DNA of 64,000 bases from Ulva prolifera (taxonomy: Eukaryota > Chlorophyta > Ulvophyceae > Ulvales > Ulvaceae). The notes under the pieces were generated by a model. That model was not told the origin of the DNA, did not search any database, and was given only the letters and a program-made list of their open reading frames with translations. Position numbers and translations under genes: made by a program. Position 1 is the stretch's first letter; the number at the start of each line of letters is the position of its first letter. This document shows positions 42,992 through 55,200 of this stretch, piece by piece. The DNA lies in assembly GCA_023078555.1 (NCBI GenBank), contig CM041196.1:11798985-11862984 (forward strand), given 5' to 3'.

Positions 42992-45900
42992 TTGATGGTG
43001 CCTGGTCGTCCGCGCACCCGAGCCGCTCAGCAGTTGGACATCAGACAGCCTGTGCACGTCGTGCCTTCGCCATGCCCTCTCGTGGCTCCTGCGATATCTG
43101 TCAGCCCCAGGAATCAGCGGCAGGCACCAATATTTCAATTTGATACGCTTTGTGTTGTGGCAGCCGCAGCGGCTGGACAGGTGGAAAGCCTTGCTTTTGA
43201 GGCCGTGCCTCTCCGGGAAATCGACTCAGTTGCCAAGGCCTCAGGCACTTCGGCACCATACGTACTTGGGCGAAAATATAGCAAGCATGTGATAGGTGTG
43301 CTCCACGGAGCCGATTTCACTGACGTTCTCATCTCTTGTGCGGTCACTTTCCTGCGTTTGTGGTTGCTTGCCGTCGAGGGCCTGCACTGCGCAGAGCTTG
43401 TTTTGCCTACGCACGACAACGCATCATCAAGGCAAACGACTGTCCATCGTGCTTTCAGTGAACTTTGACATGCGCGGAACCCCGTTGCTGGGCTGTCTCC
43501 ATGTGTGCGCTAGTGCCCGGCTGAAACGTGTCCCGCCAGCTTCGTCGTCGACCGTGTGGTATGTGCAGCCCTTGCTAAAGCCGGCGACCACGTCGATGCC
43601 TGGAAGCTATTCAAGAAGTTGCGGGTACATGAAGCGAAGCTACAATACAACTGCTACCATCATGTCATGGTTGCTTGCCTTAAGGTGCGCCTTGGATCGC
43701 TTTGCGTCTCAGAGGCATGCCCGGAACAGCTTAGCAGAACTGTACAGTAATAATTTCATTCCTAGCATTTGCGTGTCCGTTTTGGCATGTTTGGCCATCA
43801 CGCACTGCTGTGGGTTCCTGAAGCCAGCACCAACATTAGACTACATTTGCCACTTGACCCTGGCAGCGTACGTCGCCTGCACCAAGTATATGCTACGCGT
43901 GTCGCAGGTGTATGAGCGCAACAGGGCACTTGAAGCATACCGTGCCATCATTGAGGACGGGAAGTCTCCTAATCCCCCCACCACCTGCCAACTCATCTCC
44001 GGTCTGCTACGAGGTGCACGCAAGCAGGTCGATGAATACGTCCCTCAAGCTATAGAGATTTGGAAGGACTTCAAGAAGAGAGAGGTGAGTTCCCTTCCTG
44101 GATCTGGGTCCCTGCAAGCGCTGTGCCTTTCACTGGTGCGGAATTGCGGACACCATTACAACGTTTCCTCGGCTGCGTCGGCTTGACAGCATAGAACCCA
44201 GCCTACACGCAACAACGAACTACTGTACCGATGTGTACATCCACGTCCCGAATGTTGAGGTCAAGTGTTGGTGCGCCACCACTGGTGCAGCCTCCTGTTG
44301 TACCATCCCCCACCACATCCTGCTCAAGAGACCCATTCGCCATGTCAGGGCTACTGTCTGGCACGTATAGCAACAACAACACTGCGTGCACCTCCTACTG
44401 GCACGCTAGGGGAGGGAATGACAAATGCTGCCCCCATTTCCAAATCCGATCCACGGGCTGTGACCACGTTGCCAGCACAGAGTCTCGGTGCAGCATCACA
44501 GCTGCTTCTCGTTGCATCGCAATTCCACACCCTCCCAAGCATGGTGCATCTGCACAAGGTATCATCAGCAAACCCTCCTGTGACATCAGCAGCGTGGCAC
44601 ATGGTTGCACAATGCATGCACACTTCATGATGCAACTCCTGGCCGCCTGCTTCAGCCAGCAGAATCCAGCGCTGCTGGCCGCCTGTGCCGAGTATAAGGG
44701 TGACACAATCACCTCTCTCTCAGCAGATGCGAGCACACTCGATGCATGGGTGGGACAGCATGTTGCGATCTGCACCTGTGTGGTGAAGACAGAGCTGATG
44801 CACAGGTGGTACAGCATGTTGCGATCTGCACCCGTGTGGTGAAGACAGAGCTGATGCAGCACCACGCATCACCGCAGCCCGCTGCCTGAATGCATCTCGG
44901 GGGTGTGTCAATTTACACAAATAGGGCCATCGTATGGCAGAGCAAGTGAACAAGCCAACTCATAGCAATGACCGGCACCTACCAAATCTCACTCCAACCG
45001 ATCATCCCGATGGCTGAATGCATCTCGGGGGTGGTCCCCACAGCCGTGTATGGCTGCGCAATGGAGTACCCCATGAGCCGATGCTGTGGCGCACACATGA
45101 GATGCATGCACACATACCCGCAGGAGCTGGCGCAGGCATCTCTAGCGCAGGGCTAGCGTACCACTCTGGCATGCGGCGGCGTGGCATGGTGTTGCCGCGG
45201 TGGGCCGCAGCTGCATGCGGTGTTGCCTCGACACGGTTTCAAGGCTGACGTGCTGCCTGCTGTGCAGGGCCTGCAGAACATGGACATGCACAGCCTGCAC
45301 GCCGGCATCCACGTGCTGTGCCGCTCCGGGGCGCCGGCGGAGGCGCAGCTGCTCATCAACGGCATGTGGGCCCGCGGCATGGATCCCGGCACCCAGGTAC
45401 CCCCTCCCCCCCTACCTCCCGTCTCACAGCCCGGACTGTGGCCCCAGTGTTGGTATGCTGACACATGACCACACTGCCATGACTGATACCTACTCCACAC
45501 CGTTTGCTGCTCGCTGTCTGCCGTGTGCTGTGCACAGTATGGTTTCTGGCGCGTGCTGTGCGCTGTGTGCTGGGCAAGCGGGCGCCATGGTGCAGGCGTA
45601 CAACATGCTGATCAGCGGGCACGCCCAGGCGGGGGACATCGAGCGCGCCTCGGGCATCCTCGAGACGATGGCCCTCAAGGGCATCGTGCCGAACCGCGAG
45701 TCGTACAACACGATCATCAGCTGCCTGTGCCGCGCCGGGGAGGCGCAGCAGGCACAGCACGTCGTGGCGATGGCGGCGCGCCGCGGCATCATGCTGGACG
45801 AGTGGGCGTGGAGCGCCGTGGTGCAGGTGCGGACACCGCGCGCACACACCTTGGGTATAATGCATGAGTACAATGCATGCGCTCACACTCACACTGCGCA

Positions 45901-48900
45901 CACACTTCGGGTACAATGCATGCATTCGCATTGATGAGGGGGGTTGCGTGCCCGGGGCATACTGTTTGTGTAGCACGCACAACCGTGGCGCATGGCCGCC
46001 ATGCAGCGTGCACCAGTGGCACTGCCATGGGCGCTGCGGCTGCTGCCCCGCCACACGGTGTAAGGGCACGTCCACACGCTCTGCATGCCACACGCCGTCG
46101 TGTCTACTTGTGTGCGGCCAAGAAAGTTTTATGTGACACAACGCGTCTGCGGTACAGCGCGGCAAGCAGTGCCCGGACTGCCCACAGCATGCTGTACCAC
46201 CCAGGCCCGCCCCATCGCTGTCGGCTAGGCTGCTGGTCACACTCCACCGACGCACAGCCCCCTGAAGTCAAGCATGGGGTGGGGGGGCGTCATGGCTTCA
46301 TCGCACGGCCCATCATTAAACTCCCGCTGATGCTGTAGCACCGGCATGGCATGCATGCAGGTGCACATCGAGGCGCGGCAGCTGGGGGCGGTGCGCGCCG
46401 TGCTCGGCCAGATGCGCACGCACGGCGTCAAGCCGGGGCCGGTAACCATCTGCCAGATCCTCAAGTCGTGCGCCCTCGCGGGGACGCCGGTCGAGGCGAA
46501 GGCCGTGGCCGTGCGGGTGTGGAAGCACATCCTCGTTACGCAGGTGTGCCTTCGCCACGTCTCCGTGCATGCGTCCCATGCATGCTTCAGGTCCAGCACG
46601 TGGCACACGAGGCTGTGCCCACATTTCACTCGACCGTCTGACGGCTCAAGGATGTTGCGCGTGGTGGCGTCGCCGTGTCTTCAGTGTACTGCTTTAACAA
46701 GTAAGTGTGCAGTTCTCTTTCTGTAGCCCGCCCGGTGAGTGAAGTGTTCCCTTCCTCCGACTGGGTCCTGGCACCAGGACCGTACGAACTGGACCGTACG
46801 AAATCCGCCGAATCAGAATAGTACACCATGCATGTGCACCATGCACGCAGCCGGGGCGGACAAAGCTGGTAGGCATGTGTCCTCATGCATGTGCAGGCGG
46901 AGCCGAACGAGGAGTGCTATAACGTGATGCTGAGCATCGTGCTGCGGGGGGACCCGAACTACGTGGCGCACGCGATGGAGGCGGTCGCGCAGATGCGGGC
47001 GCGGGGGCTCACGCCGCGCTCCGACACGTTCAACACCCTCATGCAGGCCGCGATCGGCAACGCCGACTTCCTGCAGGTGCGGCCCTGCTGCAGCCGGCCT
47101 GCTGTGTGCTGTGTGATGCGTGCTGTGGGTCCGTGCGCGGTGGTGCTCACACGCATGCATGCTGCATGTGGTCGGGAGGCAGCGCGCGAGGCAGCGAATG
47201 TCAAGCCGGAGTTTGTATCGGCGGTGGGTGTGCGAGCAGGCACACAGAACCTGTGGGGGTGCGTCGGTGAGTGTGGTACAGAGACAGAGTCGGGGAGGCA
47301 GGCAGCGGAGCAGGACCGCACGGAACGCAGGAGCTGGAACCCCATGCCACCGCCAGTCGCTGCAGAACCCAGACGCCTCGCAGATTCTTGGTTGTTCTGG
47401 CTCCCCGTTCGGTGTTGATGTGTGGAGCTGGCTGAGATTCAGTTCGATCATATTGTGCGAATGCGTGTTGCCGCCCTGCCTTTGCCCACGCGAAACAACC
47501 CATGACACTGTCTGACATGGCGTGCGCTGACTGGCGCTGACCGCACCGATCTCAGGTGAGAGCCGTGCAGCCAACACCAGGTTGAACAGACGCATGAGAC
47601 ACCATCCCCACGTGGCTGCAGGCGGTGACGCTGTTCCAGCAGCTCGAGGCGGAGGGCCTGCAGCCCGACGCCCGCAGCTACACGGCGCTGATGAAGGCGT
47701 TCCAGGAGGCCGGGGACCTCGTGCGCGCGCAGCGCGCGTACTCCGCGGCTGCCGACGCCGGCGTCGCCAACATCGTCGCGACGAACGCGCTCGTGGACGT
47801 GCTGGTGGACGCGCAGCGGCTACAGGACGCGGCCCGCGTCGTGCAGACGCTGCAGCGGCGCATCGTCCAGGGCGGCGGCAACGTGCAGGTGCGTGGGTAA
47901 TTCATCGAAAGGTCGCTGGCACCACCCACATAAAGTGATTCTGGTTACCTTGGCCCCTCATCTTGGGCAGCGGCCCTGGCAATGCTGCACGGCAATCCGA
48001 CACTGGCGTGTATGTGTGTGGTGTCACTTGCGGTGGGTGACGTGCGGTGTGACGGAGTGTCTGCCGTCACGCCGGGTGCTGCGCCGTCGGATCTGGCCTC
48101 TTCCGGCTGGTGTGCCACAAGGGCAGCGGTGCAGCATGCCCCACAAGGTTCGACCAAGTCCCTGACAGCAGATCGGTCACTAGGAAGCCCCAGTGTGACC
48201 AAATGCCCGGTAATGCTTCAGCATGCGCACGCCAACGTGCTGATGACTGTTTCTGTGTTCGTGTGGCAGTGCCGCCTCGCATGCATGAGGAACCTGCCAC
48301 ACGGTTGCGCGGCGCTAGCGTGACCTGCGCACTACAGATGTCAACCGTGCACTCCCTCACACCCGCAGAAGTGTTGAATGTGGACGTGGTCACTGGTGAA
48401 CCCCAGTTCTGCCCAGGGGGGGGGGGGGACCAATGTGAACTGTTCGCAGATCAAGGGTCGGTGTCGTGCCGCGAGTATCATTCCGTGGCATGCGCCGACA
48501 GGCCTGATGCGTGCAGGACGTGCTGCCGGGGTTCGGGGCGCTGCTGGTCGGGTACGCGCGGCAGCGGCGGTGTGCCGAGGCCGTGGCGCTGCTGCGCCGC
48601 TTCAACCACATCGGCGGCGTGCCCGACCAGTTCATGCTCGAGACCGTCCTCACCGCCTGCCTCACCTCCGGCGAGGTCCGCGCCCCGCCCCTGTCCCGCT
48701 GTCTGTCGTCCGCCGTGCTCCTCATGCATGTATACCATGCATGTGGCCGCAAGCCAACTCGCAACACAACATTCTGGGCGATGTGTTCAAGATCGCTGCG
48801 TCGAACTGAAAGGATGAATAACTCGACGACAAACAATTTATGGTTTTATTTTTTTGTTACAGCCGCAGCTGCGTGGCTATACGTTGTGCTATTCAGGTCG

Positions 48901-49503
48901 TGGTGTGTGCTGTATCTGGAGGTAGTGCTATGAATCACGACAAGGTCAGTGACTGTTCGCAGCAATCCTCGTGTGATTCCCGTCGTGTGATTCCCCTCAA
49001 GGTCGGTGGCTGTTCGCCAGCCCTTCTTCTGTACGAGGCCAAGTCTCATCGCAGACACGACACATTGTAGTGTTTTTACTAGCCTGCTTCTTGGTCACGC
49101 AAGATGTTGTTGCCTTCTTGGTGACTCGCTCTTACTGCTGAATGGAGCATGTATGCAAACAGTGTGATGACCGGCCCTTTTGGCGGTTAGCAGGGCCCCT
49201 GGGAATGACACATAGGTCAGCCTTGGTCCTGATCCCTCGCCTTGCCAACCGACAAACACATCCTCCGAGTGCTGGCCAGGTTGACAGTTCTGGCACTGGC
49301 TACAGGTGGTCTTCGCGAAGCAGGTCGTGCGCGCGATGCAGCTGAGCGGCAACGCCATCGACACCGCCTTCTACGAGCGCATCATTGACGCACAGATTGA
49401 CCGCGAGAACAGCGAGGACGCGCCCGCGCGGCGCATAGTCCTGCTCGAGCGCTTCAAGTTCTGGCTCGGCGTGCCCAATAGCTACTACAACGCCGAGGAC
49501 TAG
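42992..49503 (+). CDS. Pentatricopeptide-repeat (PPR) protein, probably organellar
   Basis: Eleven predicted exons: 42992-43295, 43397-43457, 43540-43684, 43908-44084, 45268-45396, 45596-45826, 46361-46543, 46897-47076, 47622-47888, 48517-48675 and 49306-49503 (TAG), about 677 aa. PPR motifs are clear from exon 3 on, for example VVCAALAKAGDHVDAWKLFKK, AYNMLISGHAQAGDIERASG, SYNTIISCLCRAGEAQQAQ and SYTALMKAFQEAGDLVRAQR, each a pair of helices. PPR proteins bind organelle RNA base by base and govern its processing, stability or translation. No E, DYW or SMR domain follows. The N-terminus is basic and lacks acidic residues at first, fitting a transit peptide. The first two exons are less certain, and an exon may be missing in the 1.2-kb intron after exon 4. 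Most introns are phase 0. GC3 rises from about 59% (exon 4) to about 92% (last exon). Confidence 0.85.
44755..44865 (+). repeat. 56-bp tandem duplication in PPR intron 4
   Basis: Two units sharing ACAGCATGTTGCGATCTGCA and GTGTGGTGAAGACAGAGCTG, starting at 44755 and 44811, almost identical. Confidence 0.9.
47903..48005 (+). mobile_element. hAT-like MITE, copy 3 (diverged)
   Basis: 103 bp in a PPR intron. It aligns with copies 1 and 2 through AGGTCGCTGGC, GATTCTGGTTACC, GCGGCCCTGGCAATGCTGCA and the right end CCGACACTG. The left end has drifted (CATCGAAAGG) and no target duplication is evident. Confidence 0.65.
48416..48428 (+). repeat. Poly-G tract in a PPR intron
   Basis: About 13 consecutive G residues, about 90 bp upstream of the exon at 48517. 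Confidence 0.85.
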
Positions 49504-52270
49504 CGCCGGCAGTCAAGCCGAACTCTGCCGGCCGCACGCCGGTGGGGCTGGAGAAGAGTCCCGGCAATTCCGCACACACAGGCCGCCGCCGTCCGCGCGG
49601 ACGGCAACGCCCGGGCGTCAACACTTCCGCGGCCACTGGATCCGCGCCGGCATGCAACTACTGGCTGGAGCACACTGTAACGCGCCGGTACGTGCGGTCT
49701 ACGCCTGATCTTGCCGCGCTGTCTGCGGGGGAGCTGGCGGGATAGGTCACCTGACAGATGTAGGGCCTGCCTGCATGCCGGCCGCTGTCAGATGCTGACG
49801 GCGCAAGTCCACACGAGCCCGTGCCGGGTGCTGGGGCGTAGCAGTGCCACCATCACAGAGGCTGATTCGTCCAGGGGGGGGCGGGCCGGGCTCCGCGGGA
49901 TGCTTGGACCCTCAGCCAGACTGCCACCGTGCCACCTCTGCAGTGCATGCCCCTGCGGACGCCTGCATCAGGAGAATCCGCCCCCCTCGACATCGCAGGC
50001 CTAGTAGCTGCCATTCAGGCGAGTATCCGGGTGCGGCATGCCGGAGGCCGTGCTGCGGGGACACGCTGCCCTCAGGCAGATAGATTGCAGGTGTTTCGTG
50101 ATGTTTTGGCATGGTGTGTACATTTTCTACGGCTCGCCCAGGGTCTTAGGGCTGGTAGCGCCTTCTGGCTTCAGTTGGATGGCGCGACAGTGCCGGGTGC
50201 GATGCCACTGGGTGGCACAATGCGATGAGCATTTGTAGGATGGTGTGGCCTTCTCGCGCGAACCGGCTGGAATGGCCGGAACGGCTGGCAGGCTTAAGCG
50301 TATGACATGACAGTAGCCGCACCATCTACTGCCATGCTGGTGTTGTGAAGTGCGTCGAGGTCACTGGCGTGCACTTGTCGCTGTTGCGCCTGGTATCACA
50401 GTGCCATGAAGAAATAACGAAAGTTTTCAAAGTTCGTAAGTGTAGACGACGACCGAGCGGTGGGTTCCCACAGTCCTGCCCGCGGCTCTTGGGTGCGAGA
50501 TGCTACAAGGCTGCACCGCATTGCAACTGTGTAGTTTGTGCATTGGAACAGCGTGCCGTGATATGTGACTTATTGTTTTTTACGTCCACTTGCAGCAGAG
50601 TTCATGCAGTGCTGCCCCTTGGCACATGTGGTGTGTCTGACCGCTTGGGGCTACGCAGCCTCCCCACATGCTAAGACACTGCGGTCGCCCAAGCTGATCA
50701 TGTGAAGACGGAAATATTCGTGCCGGCTTGGGATAGGCAAGTTTTCTCAGAGTGGAACAACTTGTGCCAGAAGTCTCCGCTGTGTCACTACGTCCAGTGC
50801 ACTTGGCCGAACATTTGACACTGCTTCAGCAACTCCAGCCTCGCCCCTGTCTACCTGCCAGACATACTGCATGCACGATTCTACAAAAAGCCAATTGCTA
50901 TTACACATGCGCTCCAGTTCACGCCACACGCAGCTGTCTGAAGCCTTGCCGCACCCCAACAAACACCCCGCGGCATTTCCACAGACCCTACACATGACAG
51001 TCTTCGAGGCAGAACTCAGAATGCTGAATCCTCTCTGCAACTCGTGCTCTTGATATGGCCAACGAGCCAGAGCACAGAACACACAGGTGTTTGATCACTC
51101 TGTTCCCTTCAACATGACACACTTTCTAGACATGGTCATGCACATCGCTTCACACCGCTGCCCAGGCTGCTCCCGTTGCCTGAAACCCCGCCGAAAGGTA
51201 TCCAGTGCGCCAAAAACAACCCCTGAAGAAGGAGCGAGTGTCTGCTGGAGAATGGAGCGAGCATCTAGGGGACAGCTGGTCGGAGCGCCAGCTCATTTAT
51301 CCCCAGGAGTCATGATTTACGTGGCGTATTAAACCACTACAATGCGCTCCCGCTACGAGGAGTCCGGGCGCAAGGATCACACCGGCCCTGAGGGGGTGCC
51401 TGCGCCCTGCCATGCCACCTACCTGCCTCCGCACCCGTCACACGTTTGACACCGTGTCTGCGTTTACGGCAGTTGTCCTTGTCACAAAGCAGCAAACTGA
51501 TTCCGGGGTGTAGAACCTGCGACACGGGCCCATCTCCCACTCAATACCGTCTGCCACATTGCACCACATGAGCAACGTTGCGGACGGCATCTGCATGCAT
51601 GACGCCACGTGCCACGCTTGCGGTGAATGCGCACACTGATATTGGTGCCATACATACCACATTGCTGCCGACACGCAGCACACACCCGGCATGGGCCAGA
51701 TGCACGAGAACCCCTCCACGCCTTGTGTGGCGCAGTTGTGGAACCCGGGGCTCGGCACACCTTCCCAGCACAGGCGAGGTTCGTTGCAACACACAAAGCA
51801 CACAGCATACACAGCACGGACCCTACAAAGCACACGTGTCCCGGCCGGGTGGCTGTTCTGCAACTGGGACCCAGGAGACCCCAAGCGCCAGACAAAGCCA
51901 TGCTGGCTCGTGAAAGCGGCGCACCAACCGCACTCTGCGCACGTCGTGCTGCGCTGAGCGTGCTGTGCTGTGCTGTGCAAAGCCGGACACACCGCCCGGT
52001 GTGGGACCCGTCCGTCACCCCTGCCATCAACACGCCCGCTGAGACAAGAGCTTCCCACTCGATGCATCTGTGCTCGCAGACATGTACAGGGCCACACTGG
52101 AGGGTGCGAACAGAGCGAGAGCATGCGGGGAAACCTCTGTGCGCCATCTTCCCCGCCACACGGTGATGCGTGGACGCATCACGGCGCGTGGGTATGTGTG
52201 ACGCAGTGCCCCCGCATTCGCGGCGGGGGGCCCCAGACTCATTCACGATTGGACAGTTCACAACAGTACA
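49504..52270. other. Gene-free stretch between convergent PPR and bZIP genes
   Basis: Contains the 3' flanks of both genes. Long overlapping frames on both strands at 51.4-52.2 kb have Cys/His/Arg-rich, repeat-like translations and no splice-supported partner, so I do not call them genes. Confidence 0.5.
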
Positions 52271-55200
52271 TCACAGTGTCAGGGTCTGCGTCGCCCGCCG
52301 AGGGGGCCCCGCCGCGCTGCGGCCGGGCGGCGCAAGCCCCTCCCGCCGCATCTCCGCCGCCGCCATGCGGCAGACGACGAGCATCTCCATCGGCACACAC
52401 GCATGCCGCACATGCGCGCAGTTCAGCCGCGTGCGCTGTGCCGCCGTCATGAACCACGCCGGCAGCACAAACCCCGACATGAAGTCCTCCATCTGCCGCG
52501 CGTCCCTGCGGTGCACCTCTATGAGCGCAAGCGCGGCGTCCTCCGCCGCGCGGGTGCTCCGCGCCGACATCCCGAGCAGCAGCCGTGGCACCGCCGCGGG
52601 CGGCAGCCCCGGCGCAGCGAACTCGAAATCGTCTGGGTCCGGCTCGTACAGGGGCACGACGACGTCGCGGCGGGCGCCGGCGGCCGCGGCATCGAGAACC
52701 CTGAGCAGGTCGGCGGAGATGTGCGCGGGCGACGGGAGCTTCGCGGTGGTGGAGAGCGCAGCTGCAAGGTCGCCGTCCAGAGCTTCGCGGCGGCGCCGCC
52801 ACGTGTCCCAGAAGTCGGCGAGGAACGCGCGCTGCTCCGCCGAGAGGCCGACGGCCTTGTAGACACGCACGTACATCACGTCGACCTGCGTGCGCGTGGG
52901 TTTTCATGCACGATCGCGGCTGTGGGATGTGCATGATGCATCACCGAAGCTGATGTTCATGGTCCCATACCTGATATTTCCTGTTGCCACCTGTCAATTA
53001 TAATGATCACACGCAGGTGGATCGATGGAAAGAAGCAGGTGAAGGGGGCATCTCGGCTAACCAACTTCAGTTCACAATTTCCACCTCAGCCCGTGCTACA
53101 GGTCGGTTCCTCAGCCACAATTTGTACCATCTCGAGACCAATTTGGCAACCTCGACCTCAGCTAATTCGCGCGCCATTGTTCCTCGCGCCATATGGGCGA
53201 GCAATCAGCGGTTGCGGCTGCAGGGGGCGTGCAGGCAGCGGGTGCGACGAGAGTTTCACGCACCAGCTCTGCAAACTCCTGGTGCTTCCCCGCAGCCTTC
53301 ACAGCGAGAGCACGCGACACGCGCTTCGCGTCCGCCAGCAGGGTCAGCCAGGAGAAGCCCCAGGTGGACGTCACCTCGGCACACCGCGCCGCGACGTGCT
53401 GCAGCCGCGCCTTGCCCGCCAGGGTTCCGGCCTGTGGCCCGTCCTGCACAGCATGCGCAGCATGACCGCACCCTGCGCACGAGGGCAGCTGTGCTGGTGC
53501 GTCCTACACGCATGAACATTGCGATACGCTGTGCCCTTGCGCAGTGCAGCGTGGTGTGAACTATAGGAAAAAACGGAAAGTAGACAACTCAAGTCAAAGG
53601 TGGCTGAGGTGCAGCCCGGCACTGCTGTCCGAGGGTCCTCAGCCCGAGGTGCCCGGCCCGACACAACTTCCGGCGCCTCCACGTGACAAGGGACAGGACC
53701 AGGATGCTTCAAACTCCGGAGGACTACTCACCGCCCGGCTCTGCAACGCACGCCCTCCATGCATATTCCAGCATCGCTAACCGCGACAGAGGACATGTAT
53801 GCAGCACCCAAACACACTGCTAGTGCTTCTGTCACACTTGCGTGGTTATATTGTTGCGCATGCATGGTGAAACAAACAAAAAGTTAAGATGTATACTGCG
53901 TCAGGAAAATAAACACATTTTGGTCCGCACCTTTGCCATCGAATCAAAGGGAGCTTCGCGCAGCATCGTCACCACTGTGTCCACGGCCGCCTGGATGACC
54001 GCCGCGACATGCATGTCGCCACGAGCCGACGGCGGCAGTATACGCTCTGCCAGCGAGTCCAAATCCAGGCCTAGGGGGCCGAGCCCCGCCACGCTGTCCG
54101 CCCCTCCGCGCTCCTCCGCCGCCGCAGACCCCCCCGCACCCATCACGCCCCGCAAGAATGAGAGGAACTGATTGCATACCGTCACCACGTCGGTGCGGCG
54201 CATGTGGCGCAGCGAATCCGCGAGGAGCCGCGCGAAGATGCGCCGCGTCGCGGTGACCGCGCAGCAGGTGCCCCCCAATCCACACCGCACCTCGCACCCT
54301 TCCACGCCATCGACGTCGATGATAGGGTTATCCGCAAGGTCGCAGGATACATGTGCTGCCTCCGCAGGCGCGCAGGCGCCCCCGGCGGCCGTCGACCCAG
54401 ACGCCCCGGACGTGGACTTGGAGCCGGGGGCGGGAGGGGGTGCGCCCCTGGGGCCTCCAGGGTGCAGGAGGGGGTCCGCCAGGGTTGCGGTTGACGCGGA
54501 GCTGCGGGGGGATCTGCAGGGCCCGACGTGGTCCGCTCGGGACCGCTTTGCGGGGCCCGGGGTGAGGGAGATGTGGGCCTGGCTCTTCAGATCTGCATTC
54601 ATGCATGGAGTGCATGCATGGCGACCAGATGGAACAAGCACATAGCAGACATGCGAGCGTGGCATCAAGCCATTATGGCAGACCGCACAATGGATCGCCC
54701 CAGCCTTCAGCGCTGCATGCAGTGCTCTATGGGGCCGTTTCTTCCCGGAGGAGTTCCCGCTGGATTGATTAAGATCGAGCGGTGCTGCATCGCTGAGGGA
54801 GAGGTGCCAGCATGCTGCGCTGGCTATCATCGGCTCTGACAGCCACTTTTCAGTGACGAAACCCGTCGGGGGGGATCCTGTCCTGGCGGCATTTCTGGGC
54901 AAAACGTCTGGGGAAAGCGTACTTCAGCGGGAATCCTGCCACGTTGTTAAGCACTGGAGGTATGCATCAAACGGTTCAACGGTCCGCGAAGGGGCAACTG
55001 AACGCACCTGTAGCCACCCTTTCCGCGAGGCATGCCTGCGCCACATCCTCTTCCGTCGTCAGCAGCGATGCCTCGAGGCTCATCGCGAGGAAGAACACAA
55101 AGTACGCGAGTCGGCACTCGTCTGACGCAAAGCCCGAGCTGAACGATAGCACCGGCGCCGCGTCGGGCGTCGCGCTGGCGCCGCCAGCGACGCACGGCGC

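Noticed and set aside
51438-52261. Overlapping frames of 179-259 codons on both strands
   Set aside because: Cys/His/Arg-rich, mutually overlapping, without domain or partner exon; likely chance in repeat-like DNA.
53162-53263. Read-through extension of bZIP exon 4 to a stop at 53162
   Set aside because: A GTGCGT donor at 53263 joins in phase to a GC-rich exon at 52885 that continues the protein, so the extension is more likely intron.
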